DNA of 37,730 nt, taken from contig JAHDEZ010000010.1 of NCBI GenBank assembly GCA_020628425.1, positions 1-37,730 on the forward strand. Reading direction: 5' to 3'. Shown here piece after piece: positions 8,283-14,906 of the stretch; within the stretch, counting starts at the first letter, position 1; each line of letters opens with the position of its first letter. The translations under genes were made by a program, and so were the position numbers. Source of the stretch: Hellea sp. GTDB taxonomy: Bacteria; Pseudomonadota; Alphaproteobacteria; Caulobacterales; Maricaulaceae. The notes under the pieces were generated by a model. The model made no database searches. It was not told the origin of the DNA and saw nothing but the letters and a program-made list of their open reading frames with translations.

Positions 8283-8291
8283 CCCAAAGGT

Positions 8292-9164
8292 TTAGGACGC
8301 ATCCGGGTTCAGCTTATCCATCGTCTTGGTTTCGAAATCCTCGGCATCGTGACGCTCCAGTAGCTGTGTCGCCGGATCGCCCCAGGCCCGGTTGACCATG
8401 CGGCCGCGTTTTACGGCCGGGCGTTCGAATACCTGTTCGCTCCAACGCACGACATTTTTATAGCTTTCTACATCCAGGAACTCACCGGCCTCATACAAAA
8501 GCCCTTTAACCAGCACGCCGTACCAGGGCCAGATGGCCATATCAGCGATGGAATACTCATTGCCGGCAAAATACTCATTCTTGGCCAGATGCTGATCCAG
8601 CACGTCTAATTGGCGCTTGGTTTCCATGGTAAAGCGGTCGATCGGATATTGCCATTTCTCGGGCGCATAGGCGTAGAAGTGTCCAAATCCGCCGCCCAGA
8701 TACGGCGCGCTGCCCATCTGCCAGAACAGCCAGTTCATGGCTTCCGTTCGGGCTTTGTGACCAGTTGGCAGGAACGCCCCGAATTTTTCCGCCAAATATA
8801 AAAGAATCGACCCGCTTTCAAATATACGCGTGGCCGGGTCGGTTGAGTGGTCCATTAACGCCGGAATTTTTGAATTGGGATTGACGGCGACAAAGCCGCT
8901 GGTGAACTGCGCCAGTTCCTGAATATTGATGAGCCAGGCATCATATTCCGCGTCGGAGTGTCCGGCCGCCAGCAGCTCTTCAAACATGGTTGTGACTTTC
9001 ACCCCATTGGGCGTGGCGAGGGAGTAGAGCTGAAAAGGGTGTTTCCCGACGGGCAAATCTTTTTCTTCACGCGCTCCTGCCGTCGGGCGGTTGATATTGG
9101 CGAAACGTCCGCCATTGCCTTCTTCCCATTTCCAGACTTTTGGGGGTGTATATGTGTCAGCCAT
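8292..9164 (-). CDS. yghU: Glutathione-dependent disulfide-bond oxidoreductase, YghU type
   Basis: This GST-superfamily protein of about 290 residues follows E. coli YghU along its whole length: TYTPPKVWKWE at the start, FANINRP, LPVGKHPFQLYSL, NPNSKIPALMDH, FESGSILLYLAEKFG, MNWLFWQMG, GGGFGHFYAYAP, and RHDAEDFETKT at the end. The family uses glutathione to reduce disulfides and peroxides in the cytoplasm. I placed the start at ATG 9164, with GGAGAG just upstream, instead of the TTG four codons earlier. It is a single-gene leftward unit, convergent with mmsB. The assignment is by recall of the family sequence. Confidence 0.93.
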   Translation of the reverse strand: MADTYTPPKVWKWEEGNGGRFANINRPTAGAREEKDLPVGKHPFQLYSLATPNGVKVTTMFEELLAAGHSDAEYDAWLINIQELAQFTSGFVAVNPNSKIPALMDHSTDPATRIFESGSILLYLAEKFGAFLPTGHKARTEAMNWLFWQMGSAPYLGGGFGHFYAYAPEKWQYPIDRFTMETKRQLDVLDQHLAKNEYFAGNEYSIADMAIWPWYGVLVKGLLYEAGEFLDVESYKNVVRWSEQVFERPAVKRGRMVNRAWGDPATQLLERHDAEDFETKTMDKLNPDAS

Positions 9165-9245
9165 GGCTCTCTCCAATTCGTGTTAGAGGCAAATCTAAGG
9201 GGGCAGGGCGGAAATGCAAGGGCGCAACATGATCACGATAATGTG

Positions 9246-9767
9246 TTATCGGGCGGCGTAATCAGCCTTAAAGCTGTCGCACGTTTCTTTTGGTGCCTGG
9301 ACATCCATGCCCGCGACTATGCGCCATTCGCCATCCGATTTTGCCATGGAGAGTTGGTTGACGCCGCAGCCCACGGTTTTACCGTCTACGGCAATCACAA
9401 AAGGTGCCCAAACGGTCGCCAGATTACCATATTGCTCGACCTTTATGTCAAAGAGCTCCTCATTGGCATAGCCCATTTCCAGCGTGCCGACCCAGTCCCG
9501 CCAGCCCTTGCGGCCGCCAAATTGAACAGTGCCGTCAGCTTTGACACGATGTAGATCCCCGTCCGGATGAAACACGCGGTCGACCAGTTCCGTATCGCCC
9601 CGATACATAGCCATCATCATGGCATAGGCCGTGCCTTCAGGGGTGGAGAGGTCAGGTTCAGCCGTGGCGTAATCGGGTGCCTTCTTTACATTATCAGGTT
9701 GCGGCGGCGGTACGGCGCAGGCGGCGGTGAGGAGGGAAGCTATAAATAGTGTAGTGCGCGTAAACAT
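9246..9767 (-). CDS. Lipoprotein with NTF2/SnoaL-like domain
   Basis: The 173-residue protein has a lipoprotein signal peptide with lipobox LTAAC, so Cys17 would be acylated and the protein anchored in a membrane facing the periplasm. Residues about 42-160 have the pattern of the NTF2/SnoaL-like cone fold: a helix TPEGTAYAMMMAMYRGD, then RVFHPDGDLHRV, and curved strands ending with GEWRIVAGMDV. These domains often bind small ligands or act as isomerases, but no catalytic residue can be named. It lies between yghU and a repeat element in its own leftward unit. Confidence 0.75.
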   Translation of the reverse strand: MFTRTTLFIASLLTAACAVPPPQPDNVKKAPDYATAEPDLSTPEGTAYAMMMAMYRGDTELVDRVFHPDGDLHRVKADGTVQFGGRKGWRDWVGTLEMGYANEELFDIKVEQYGNLATVWAPFVIAVDGKTVGCGVNQLSMAKSDGEWRIVAGMDVQAPKETCDSFKADYAAR

Positions 9768-9810
9768 AGGTGCTCTCTAACAATCCCCTCATATCACATC
9801 AAATAAAATT

Positions 9811-9907
9811 CCTCACCCTGAGGAGCGGCGATAGCCGCGTCTCGAAGGGTATTCACTGGACCATCCTTCGAGTCCCGAATGCTAACGCATTCGCCTCAGG
9901 ATAAGGA
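9811..9907. repeat. Palindromic intergenic repeat (type B, CCTGAGGAG...CTCAGGAT)
   Basis: The element begins CCTCACCCTGAGGAGCGGCG and ends with a related inverted half, CTCAGGATAAGG. The internal halves TCTCGAAGGGT and ATCCTTCGAGTCC also pair. This layout is that of a short palindromic repeat family I recall as widespread in intergenic gaps of alphaproteobacteria. It lies between the ends of two leftward genes, touching the stop of the S24 gene. It would fold into a long imperfect hairpin as RNA. Confidence 0.7.
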
Positions 9908-10540
9908 TTATAATTTCCGTCCATACCAGACCACGCGGCCAAGGATATTGGTTTCCTCTGCTGGCACCTCATAGGTCCCGTGAATGGGGTTGTCGGAGAT
10001 CAGTTTCAGGCGCACCGGGCTTGTCGCCGGGATACGCTCGACACGTTTCACTACCAGGACATCACTGTCATGAATAGCAAAGACGCCGCCGCTGGCCGGG
10101 TTTTTATCTTTCCGGTTGACCATGATGCGGTCACCGGATTCGAGGGTAGGGCTCATGGAATCGCCTTGGACCTCTATGGTAATCAGGTCGGCGCTGACGA
10201 GTTGCATTTGTTCCAGATAACTACGAGGGAGGGCCAGGAAATCTCGTTCCCGCTCGTTTGAAACCACCCCGCCGCCGCCCATGCCGGCGCGAAATTCATA
10301 TTCAGGAATGCGCACCGTCGACGTCGTCTCAGCCACAGTCTGAGTTCCGTTTAATGCCTCTAACAGGGTTCGGAGATCCTTCTCCCGTAGCTCCCGTGGT
10401 GAGCCTTTCCATATATATTGATGGAGATAAGCATGGTTTTTACCCAGCAGTCTCGACAACCCGGCCAGGTCAAAGCTGGGGTGATTATCAACCAGTGCCA
10501 GAAGCTTCTGACGGTTTTTATCAAGTTTTGTGCGATCCAA
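9908..10540 (-). CDS. S24-family (LexA/CI-like) phage repressor
   Basis: The 210-residue protein has a DNA-binding helical domain at about residues 8-65 and an S24 peptidase domain at about 80-205. The serine nucleophile is Ser128 in QGDSMSPTLESGD and the lysine general base is Lys165 in VLVVKRVER. Ala85-Gly86 in RAGMG is a plausible self-cleavage site between the domains. This is the layout of a phage CI-type repressor inactivated during the SOS response. The start appears to be TTG 10540, with GGAGAGG upstream. A divergent operon begins 150 bases away, and the gap holds matching operators, so it probably represses both itself and that operon. Confidence 0.88.
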   Translation of the reverse strand: MDRTKLDKNRQKLLALVDNHPSFDLAGLSRLLGKNHAYLHQYIWKGSPRELREKDLRTLLEALNGTQTVAETTSTVRIPEYEFRAGMGGGGVVSNERERDFLALPRSYLEQMQLVSADLITIEVQGDSMSPTLESGDRIMVNRKDKNPASGGVFAIHDSDVLVVKRVERIPATSPVRLKLISDNPIHGTYEVPAEETNILGRVVWYGRKL

Positions 10541-10572
10541 AAACCGCCTCTCCTGTGTCTGCAGACAATTCC

Positions 10573-10601
10573 TTTATATGGAGAGGAAATAGGACCTGCA
10601 A
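10573..10601 (-). promoter_or_regulatory. Predicted promoter of the S24 repressor
   Basis: On the minus strand, TTGCAG (-35, at 10601-10596) and TATAAA (-10, at 10578-10573) are separated by exactly 17 bases. Transcription would start about 25 bases before the TTG start codon. Half-sites ATAGGA lie inside the spacer and against the -35, so the repressor could block its own promoter. Confidence 0.6.
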
Positions 10602-10661
10602 TAGGAAATATGATAGAAAATAGGAAAAATCCTATTGACATGCATAGGACATAAATCCTAT
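10589..10661. promoter_or_regulatory. Operator cluster: six ATAGGA/TCCTAT half-sites
   Basis: ATAGGA occurs at 10589-10594, 10601-10606, 10620-10625 and 10644-10649, and its complement TCCTAT at 10630-10635 and 10656-10661. Two full dyads form: AATAGGA-4-TCCTATT at 10619-10636 and ATAGGA-6-TCCTAT at 10644-10661. The first touches the -35 and the second fills the spacer of the rightward promoter. The remaining half-sites cover the leftward promoter. The adjacent S24 repressor is the obvious candidate binder. Confidence 0.7.
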
Positions 10662-10664
10662 ATA
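10635..10664 (+). promoter_or_regulatory. Predicted promoter of the rightward phage-like operon
   Basis: A perfect -35 TTGACA at 10635-10640 is followed after 18 bases by TATATA at 10659-10664. The expected start is about 20 bases before the ATG at 10691. The spacer is an operator dyad, so binding there would directly exclude RNA polymerase. Confidence 0.65.
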
Positions 10665-10690
10665 CTGGGTGTAATCAATAAGGGGTCAAA

Positions 10691-10780
10691 ATGAGTCTTG
10701 AGCTTTTCTGGGCATTTTTAATCGCGGGCACGGCTGCAATTCTGCAACTGTGCTGGGGCATCTGGGCCAACAGACCTTAA
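10691..10780 (+). CDS. 29-residue membrane micropeptide
   Basis: A short reading frame, ATG to TAA, encodes a 29-residue peptide that starts MSLELFWAFLIAG and ends GIWANRP. It is one hydrophobic helix with a charged end. AAGGGG sits 6 bases before the ATG and the TTGACA promoter lies just upstream, so it is in the first position of the repressor-controlled operon. I recognise no family. Holin-like, toxin-like or regulatory micropeptide are all open. The clean ribosome binding site and position argue that it is translated. Confidence 0.6.
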   Translation: MSLELFWAFLIAGTAAILQLCWGIWANRP

Positions 10781-10819
10781 TCACACACCCGTCTGGCGGG
10801 AACATTTCAGGAGACAATC

Positions 10820-11314
10820 ATGGGACAACATCCCGAGCCCTTCGCGTGGGGCAATCGCGGCGAAGACCGATTTCGCATGTCTGGACATATACCCAATCGG
10901 TTGACGGATGAACACTGTCAGTTTCTGGACGACAATGTCGGCATTTCCCGACGCACGCTGCGCCATGTCCATGCCATGTTTAATGAGCGTTTTGAGATGG
11001 CGCTAAGCTGGGAATTGTTCACGGCTCTGCGAAAAGATGCCATTCGGGAAGGGCGAGCCAAGACGACCTATATGAAGAATTATTTTAAAAACGAGAATTC
11101 TTCGGAGCGTGAGCTACGTACGCAAAGGCCTTATCTTCGATCCCGGATCACGGGCGGGTGTCAATTTATTCCCGCAGGCCACAAGGCTGCTTGCGGTGCC
11201 CCTACGACTGGGCGTTATTGTGAGACCCATGTCCATCTAGCTTTTGACGGTGACCGTCAGGCCTCCAAGCGGGGTATCAGCTATATCGACAGCACGCTCG
11301 GTAAATACGGCTAG
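10820..11314 (+). CDS. GcrA-like zinc-knuckle protein of unknown function
   Basis: This 164-residue basic protein has a charged N-terminal half without a clear family and a C-terminal cysteine cluster: Cys114 (GGCQFIP), Cys125 (AACGAP), Cys134 and His137 (RYCETH). The C-x10-C-x8-C-x2-H spacing resembles the conserved cysteine patch of the cell-cycle regulator GcrA, but the GcrA N-terminal DNA-binding sequence is not obvious. A metal-binding DNA or RNA polymerase-associated factor is plausible. The start ATG has AGGAG nearby (AGGAGACAATC). It follows the micropeptide by 39 bases and precedes the next gene by 3, so all three form one operon under the S24 switch. Confidence 0.6.
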   Translation: MGQHPEPFAWGNRGEDRFRMSGHIPNRLTDEHCQFLDDNVGISRRTLRHVHAMFNERFEMALSWELFTALRKDAIREGRAKTTYMKNYFKNENSSERELRTQRPYLRSRITGGCQFIPAGHKAACGAPTTGRYCETHVHLAFDGDRQASKRGISYIDSTLGKYG

Positions 11315-11317
11315 ACC

Positions 11318-11914
11318 ATGGCGAAACGTAAAAAGAAGAGCGCGGCGAGAGCCGTGCCGCAATCCCGCTCGCCCCAATCTCGCTCTCCTCTGGAACAACT
11401 CGCCCGGGACAGCATCACCGAACAGGCCCGCGACCGGCACAGCTATCAAATGGTACGTTTTGCCGAGAAAGACTTTGAAGGGGGCGTAAGCCTGAATGGC
11501 ATGCGCCTCGAGCGTTTGGCCTGTGTGAAGGCCTTGGAAGGCCTAGCCCGGAAGCATCCCAAGCGCAAAACCCTCTTCCTGCAGGCTTATCACCTTATGG
11601 CGGCCAGTCGCTATCACGGAGATGTCCAGGCCGCGCAGGGACACCGCTCAAGTACTTTTAGGGAACGTATTGACGTGAGCGCCAGCCGTGAAGGCGGCCT
11701 CACCCGGCGGCTCGATGTCTCACGTCGTCTCTTGCGAACCGCTGAAGCGCTGGAGCCAGAGGAACTGGCCGTGCTCAACCGCGTCATTCGCGACCGCCCG
11801 GATGAGAGCATGGCCGATATCTGGCCCAACCGCACAGAACGCAATACGGCCAGAGAGCTGATAAAATCAGGCCTGCACGAGCTGGCGGTGTTTTATGGGA
11901 TTGTACGGTTTTAG
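11318..11914 (+). CDS. Phage-like basic protein of unknown function
   Basis: The 198-residue protein begins with a very basic, serine-rich tail (MAKRKKKSAARAV) and then is largely helical and arginine-rich. I do not recognise a family. The segment QAYHLMAASRYHGDVQAAQG and the C-terminal helices could form a DNA-binding domain. It starts three bases after the GcrA-like gene and is the last gene of the repressor-controlled operon; a repeat element follows its stop. A link to alphaproteobacterial phage regulatory proteins is possible but unproven. Confidence 0.55.
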   Translation: MAKRKKKSAARAVPQSRSPQSRSPLEQLARDSITEQARDRHSYQMVRFAEKDFEGGVSLNGMRLERLACVKALEGLARKHPKRKTLFLQAYHLMAASRYHGDVQAAQGHRSSTFRERIDVSASREGGLTRRLDVSRRLLRTAEALEPEELAVLNRVIRDRPDESMADIWPNRTERNTARELIKSGLHELAVFYGIVRF

Positions 11915-11928
11915 GGACTCTCAATCCT

Positions 11929-12029
11929 CGTCATCCAGAGTTTATCTCAGGATCCATGTGGATTTGGTTGTTAATTTTACGAGCGTTGAAAACATAGCGT
12001 GGACCCCTAAATCAAGTTCAGGTTGACGG
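11929..12029. repeat. Palindromic intergenic repeat (type A, degenerate copy)
   Basis: Starts CGTCATCCAGAG, continues CTCAGGATCCATG, and ends with the inverted partner GTGGACCCCTAAATCAAG followed by AGGTTGACGG. The consensus of the family here is CGTCATCC...GGATCCA at one end and TGGATCC...GGATGACG at the other. Several bases have drifted. It fills the gap between the phage-like operon and recQ. Confidence 0.6.
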
Positions 12030-12088
12030 GATTGTTAGATTACTCAGCCGCATAGACGCCCCCTGTCCATCGGTGATAGGGGCGGCGC

Positions 12089-13882
12089 ATGAGCACGCCC
12101 CAATCGATTCTTGAAACTGTCTTTGGCTATCAGGCCTTCCGACCCGGGCAGGCGGATATCATTGACCATATCAGCCAGGGCGAGAACCTTTTGGCCGTAT
12201 TGCCGACGGGTGCGGGGAAGTCGCTTTGCTATCAAATCCCGGCCCTGATGGGGGAACGGCCGACCATTATCGTCAGCCCGCTGAAATCCCTCATGGATAA
12301 TCAGACCTTTGCGCTCCGGCAAAACGGGGTGGAGGTGGCCTGTATTCATTCCGGCCAATCGCGGGACGAAAATATCCGGCAATGGCGCAGCGTCACAGAG
12401 GGCCGGGCGAAGATGCTTTATCTGTCGCCGGAACAGCTCATGACCGAGCGTATGTTGGCGGCCATGACAAGGTTACAGCCGGCGCTATTTGTCGTGGATG
12501 AGGCCCATTGTGTGGCCAAATGGGGCCCCGATTTCCGCGAGGATTATGCGCGCCTCACACAGCTTCATCACCGCTTTCCCGATACACCCATCGCCGCCTT
12601 TACGGCCACGGCCGACAAAGCCACGCGCGAAGATATCGCAGAGGTCCTTTTTGGCGGCCGCGGCCGCATTGTCGTACAAGGCTTTGACCGGCCTAATTTG
12701 TCGCTAACCGTGACCAGTGGCGGGAATAAACGGGCGGCGCTTCTGGAATTCATGAAAACAACCCAAGGCGCATCGGGTATTATCTATGCCCTGTCGCGGA
12801 AGAACACCGAAGACATTACGGATTTTCTGAGGGGCGAGGGCTATAAGGCGCTGACCTATCATGCGGGCATGGAGGACGCGGCCCGTTCTGATGTGCTCAA
12901 TCGCTTCCTGTCAGAAGAGGGCGTTGTGGTCGTGGCGACCATCGCCTTTGGCATGGGTATCGATAAGCCGGATATCCGCTTTGTTTATCATGTGAACCTG
13001 CCGTCTTCCATGGAGGCTTATTATCAGGAAATCGGCCGGGCCGGGCGGGACGGCGCACCTGCCGAGACGGTGCTTTATTACAGCTATCAGGATGTGGTGC
13101 AGCGCTCGCGCTTTATCGCCGATGGTAACGGTTCCGCTGAGTTTAAAATCCGGGAGCGCAAACGGCTGGAGGCGCTGCTGGCCTATTGTGAAGCGCCAAA
13201 ATGCCGACGGCAGGTCTTGCTGGATTATTTCGGGGATGACGGCGAGGCTTGTGGAAATTGCGATAACTGTATCAGCCCGCCAGAACTCATTGATGCCACG
13301 GATAATCTTAAGCTTATCCTGGAGGTCATCGAGGCGACGGGCGCGCGTTTCGGGCAGGGGCACATTATCGACGTGGCCCGGGGCAAGGTCACAGAAAAAG
13401 GACAGGCGCGGGGCCATGAAAACCTGCCGCAGTTCGGACAGGTCAAACATATGGCGGAAGCCTTCCTCAAAGCGCTAATTCGTCAGGCCGTGGCCAGTGG
13501 CTTTATCGATATGGATATCGAACGCATGGGGGCTTTACGCCCCACAGAGTGCGGGCGGGCGGTTCTGGCGGGCGAGATGCGCTTTGAGTGTAAGGATTTC
13601 AAAAAGACCACACGCAAGACCATCAATAAACGCCGCGGAAAACCGAACCCCGTCGATCTCAAGCCCGAAGATTTAGAATTGCTCGGGCGTCTGAAAGCCC
13701 GGCGTCTGGAACTGGCACGCGAGTCCGGCAAGCCCGCCTATACGGTGTTCGCCGACGCCACGCTGATGGATATGGTGCGCCGCAAACCGCAAACACTGGA
13801 CGAGATTCTGCAGGTCAACGGTGTCGGGCCCAGTAAGCTGGAACGCTTTGGAGCGATTTTTTTGGAAGTTTTGCGGGATTAA
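12089..13882 (+). CDS. recQ: ATP-dependent DNA helicase RecQ
   Basis: This 597-residue superfamily 2 helicase unwinds DNA 3' to 5' in recombination and fork repair. Motif 0 is FRPGQADII (17-25), Walker A is PTGAGKS (39-45), and the DEAH box is at 137-140 in VVDEAHCVAKWG. The RecQ-specific aromatic loop is altered here (AKWGPDFR for the usual SQWGHDFR). Motif VI is QEIGRAGRDG. The zinc site has four cysteines between 367 and 394, followed by a winged-helix region and a C-terminal HRDC domain at about 525-597. The ATG has AGGGGCGG upstream. Complete and intact. Confidence 0.96.
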   Translation: MSTPQSILETVFGYQAFRPGQADIIDHISQGENLLAVLPTGAGKSLCYQIPALMGERPTIIVSPLKSLMDNQTFALRQNGVEVACIHSGQSRDENIRQWRSVTEGRAKMLYLSPEQLMTERMLAAMTRLQPALFVVDEAHCVAKWGPDFREDYARLTQLHHRFPDTPIAAFTATADKATREDIAEVLFGGRGRIVVQGFDRPNLSLTVTSGGNKRAALLEFMKTTQGASGIIYALSRKNTEDITDFLRGEGYKALTYHAGMEDAARSDVLNRFLSEEGVVVVATIAFGMGIDKPDIRFVYHVNLPSSMEAYYQEIGRAGRDGAPAETVLYYSYQDVVQRSRFIADGNGSAEFKIRERKRLEALLAYCEAPKCRRQVLLDYFGDDGEACGNCDNCISPPELIDATDNLKLILEVIEATGARFGQGHIIDVARGKVTEKGQARGHENLPQFGQVKHMAEAFLKALIRQAVASGFIDMDIERMGALRPTECGRAVLAGEMRFECKDFKKTTRKTINKRRGKPNPVDLKPEDLELLGRLKARRLELARESGKPAYTVFADATLMDMVRRKPQTLDEILQVNGVGPSKLERFGAIFLEVLRD

Positions 13883-13889
13883 CTTTATC

Positions 13890-13976
13890 CCGTCATCCTC
13901 GCCCTTGTGGCGAGGATCCATGGTTCGCACAAATACCATGGTTGTGGATCCTAGGGACAAGCCCTAGGATAACTGG
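13890..13976. repeat. Palindromic intergenic repeat (type A)
   Basis: CCGTCATCCTCGCC...GCGAGGATCCATGG at the left pairs with CCATGG...GTGGATCCTAGGG and CCCTAGGATAACTGG at the right. It is the same family as 11929 and 25768. It lies between the convergent ends of recQ and the LOG gene, where its hairpins could also act as a two-way terminator. Confidence 0.7.
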
Positions 13977-13986
13977 ACAGAATAGC

Positions 13987-14832
13987 CTAAGCGTAGAAAT
14001 CCTTAATGATCTGCCAGCCTTCTTCGGGTGTGTCCACAAATTGGAACAGGTCCAAATCAGAATGCGACACGGTTCCGGCATCAGCGAGCGCTTTGAAATT
14101 GATGATCGGGTCCCAGAATTCTTTGCCGAAAATCAGGATAGGCATGGGCTTGACGCGTTGGGTCTGAATAAGGGTGAGCACTTCGAAGAACTCATCCAGC
14201 GTGCCGAACCCGCCTGGGAAAATACAGACGGCTTTGGCCCGCATCAGGAAGTGCATTTTCCGTATGGCAAAATAGTGGAACTGAAACGACAAGGCCGGAG
14301 TAACATAAGGATTAGGCCAGGCCTCAAACGGAAGCACGATGTTAAGCGCGATGGAACAGCCGCCTTCATCATCCGCGCCGCGATTGGCCGCTTCCATAAT
14401 ACCGGGGCCGCCACCGGAGCAAATCACCCATTCTTTGCAATCGGTTTTTTTACTGTCCCGGGTAACGATGCGGGAGAACTCCCGCGCCATTTCGTAATAT
14501 TTGGAATTGGTGGCGAGGGCTTCATGAGTGGCCTCAGAGTAATCACGTTCGGATTTTTTACCAGGTTCCGGAATACGGGCGGAGCCAAAGACGACAACTG
14601 TGGATTCGATCCCTTGCTCATCTAGAAGCATTTCGGGTTTGAGTAGTTCCAGTTGCAGACGGACAGGCCGCAATTCCTCGCGGGTCAGAAAATCCTGATC
14701 GGCAAAGGCCAGACGATAGGCGGGATGGACCGTTTGCGGTGTTTCCGGCATTTCTTCGACGCGGGCAATATCCTCCTCGGAGGAGCGGAAAGTTTTACCA
14801 ATACGGCGATCCGTTGAACGTCTGTCTTCCAT
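13987..14832 (-). CDS. LOG-family protein (TIGR00730; nucleoside monophosphate phosphoribohydrolase type)
   Basis: The 281-residue protein carries the LOG family signatures CSGGGPGIMEAANRGA and PGGFGTLDEFFE. The latter holds the catalytic arginine/glutamate pocket region. Family members hydrolyse the N-glycosidic bond of nucleoside 5'-monophosphates such as AMP or cytokinin ribotides, in the cytoplasm. This is the longer form of the family, with an acidic N-terminal extension. I placed the start at ATG 14832, preceded by AAGGA five to ten bases upstream, not at the longer reading frame start 15 codons earlier. It is convergent with recQ. Confidence 0.88.
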   Translation of the reverse strand: MEDRRSTDRRIGKTFRSSEEDIARVEEMPETPQTVHPAYRLAFADQDFLTREELRPVRLQLELLKPEMLLDEQGIESTVVVFGSARIPEPGKKSERDYSEATHEALATNSKYYEMAREFSRIVTRDSKKTDCKEWVICSGGGPGIMEAANRGADDEGGCSIALNIVLPFEAWPNPYVTPALSFQFHYFAIRKMHFLMRAKAVCIFPGGFGTLDEFFEVLTLIQTQRVKPMPILIFGKEFWDPIINFKALADAGTVSHSDLDLFQFVDTPEEGWQIIKDFYA

Positions 14833-14906
14833 GATAGTCCTTTCGACTCGGCAGGAGGTATTGCGGCTTGAAACCACGCGAGGACGGTTAGGTCAACCGG
14901 GCGGGA

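Noticed and set aside
8283-8291. Possible two-way terminator between mmsB and yghU (AACC-4-GGTT)
   Set aside because: The stem is only four base pairs and no T-run follows; too weak to call.
13942-14625. 227-codon open frame on the plus strand across the LOG gene
   Set aside because: It begins in a palindromic repeat and runs antisense to a clear LOG-family gene; the reading frame is a by-product of codon bias.
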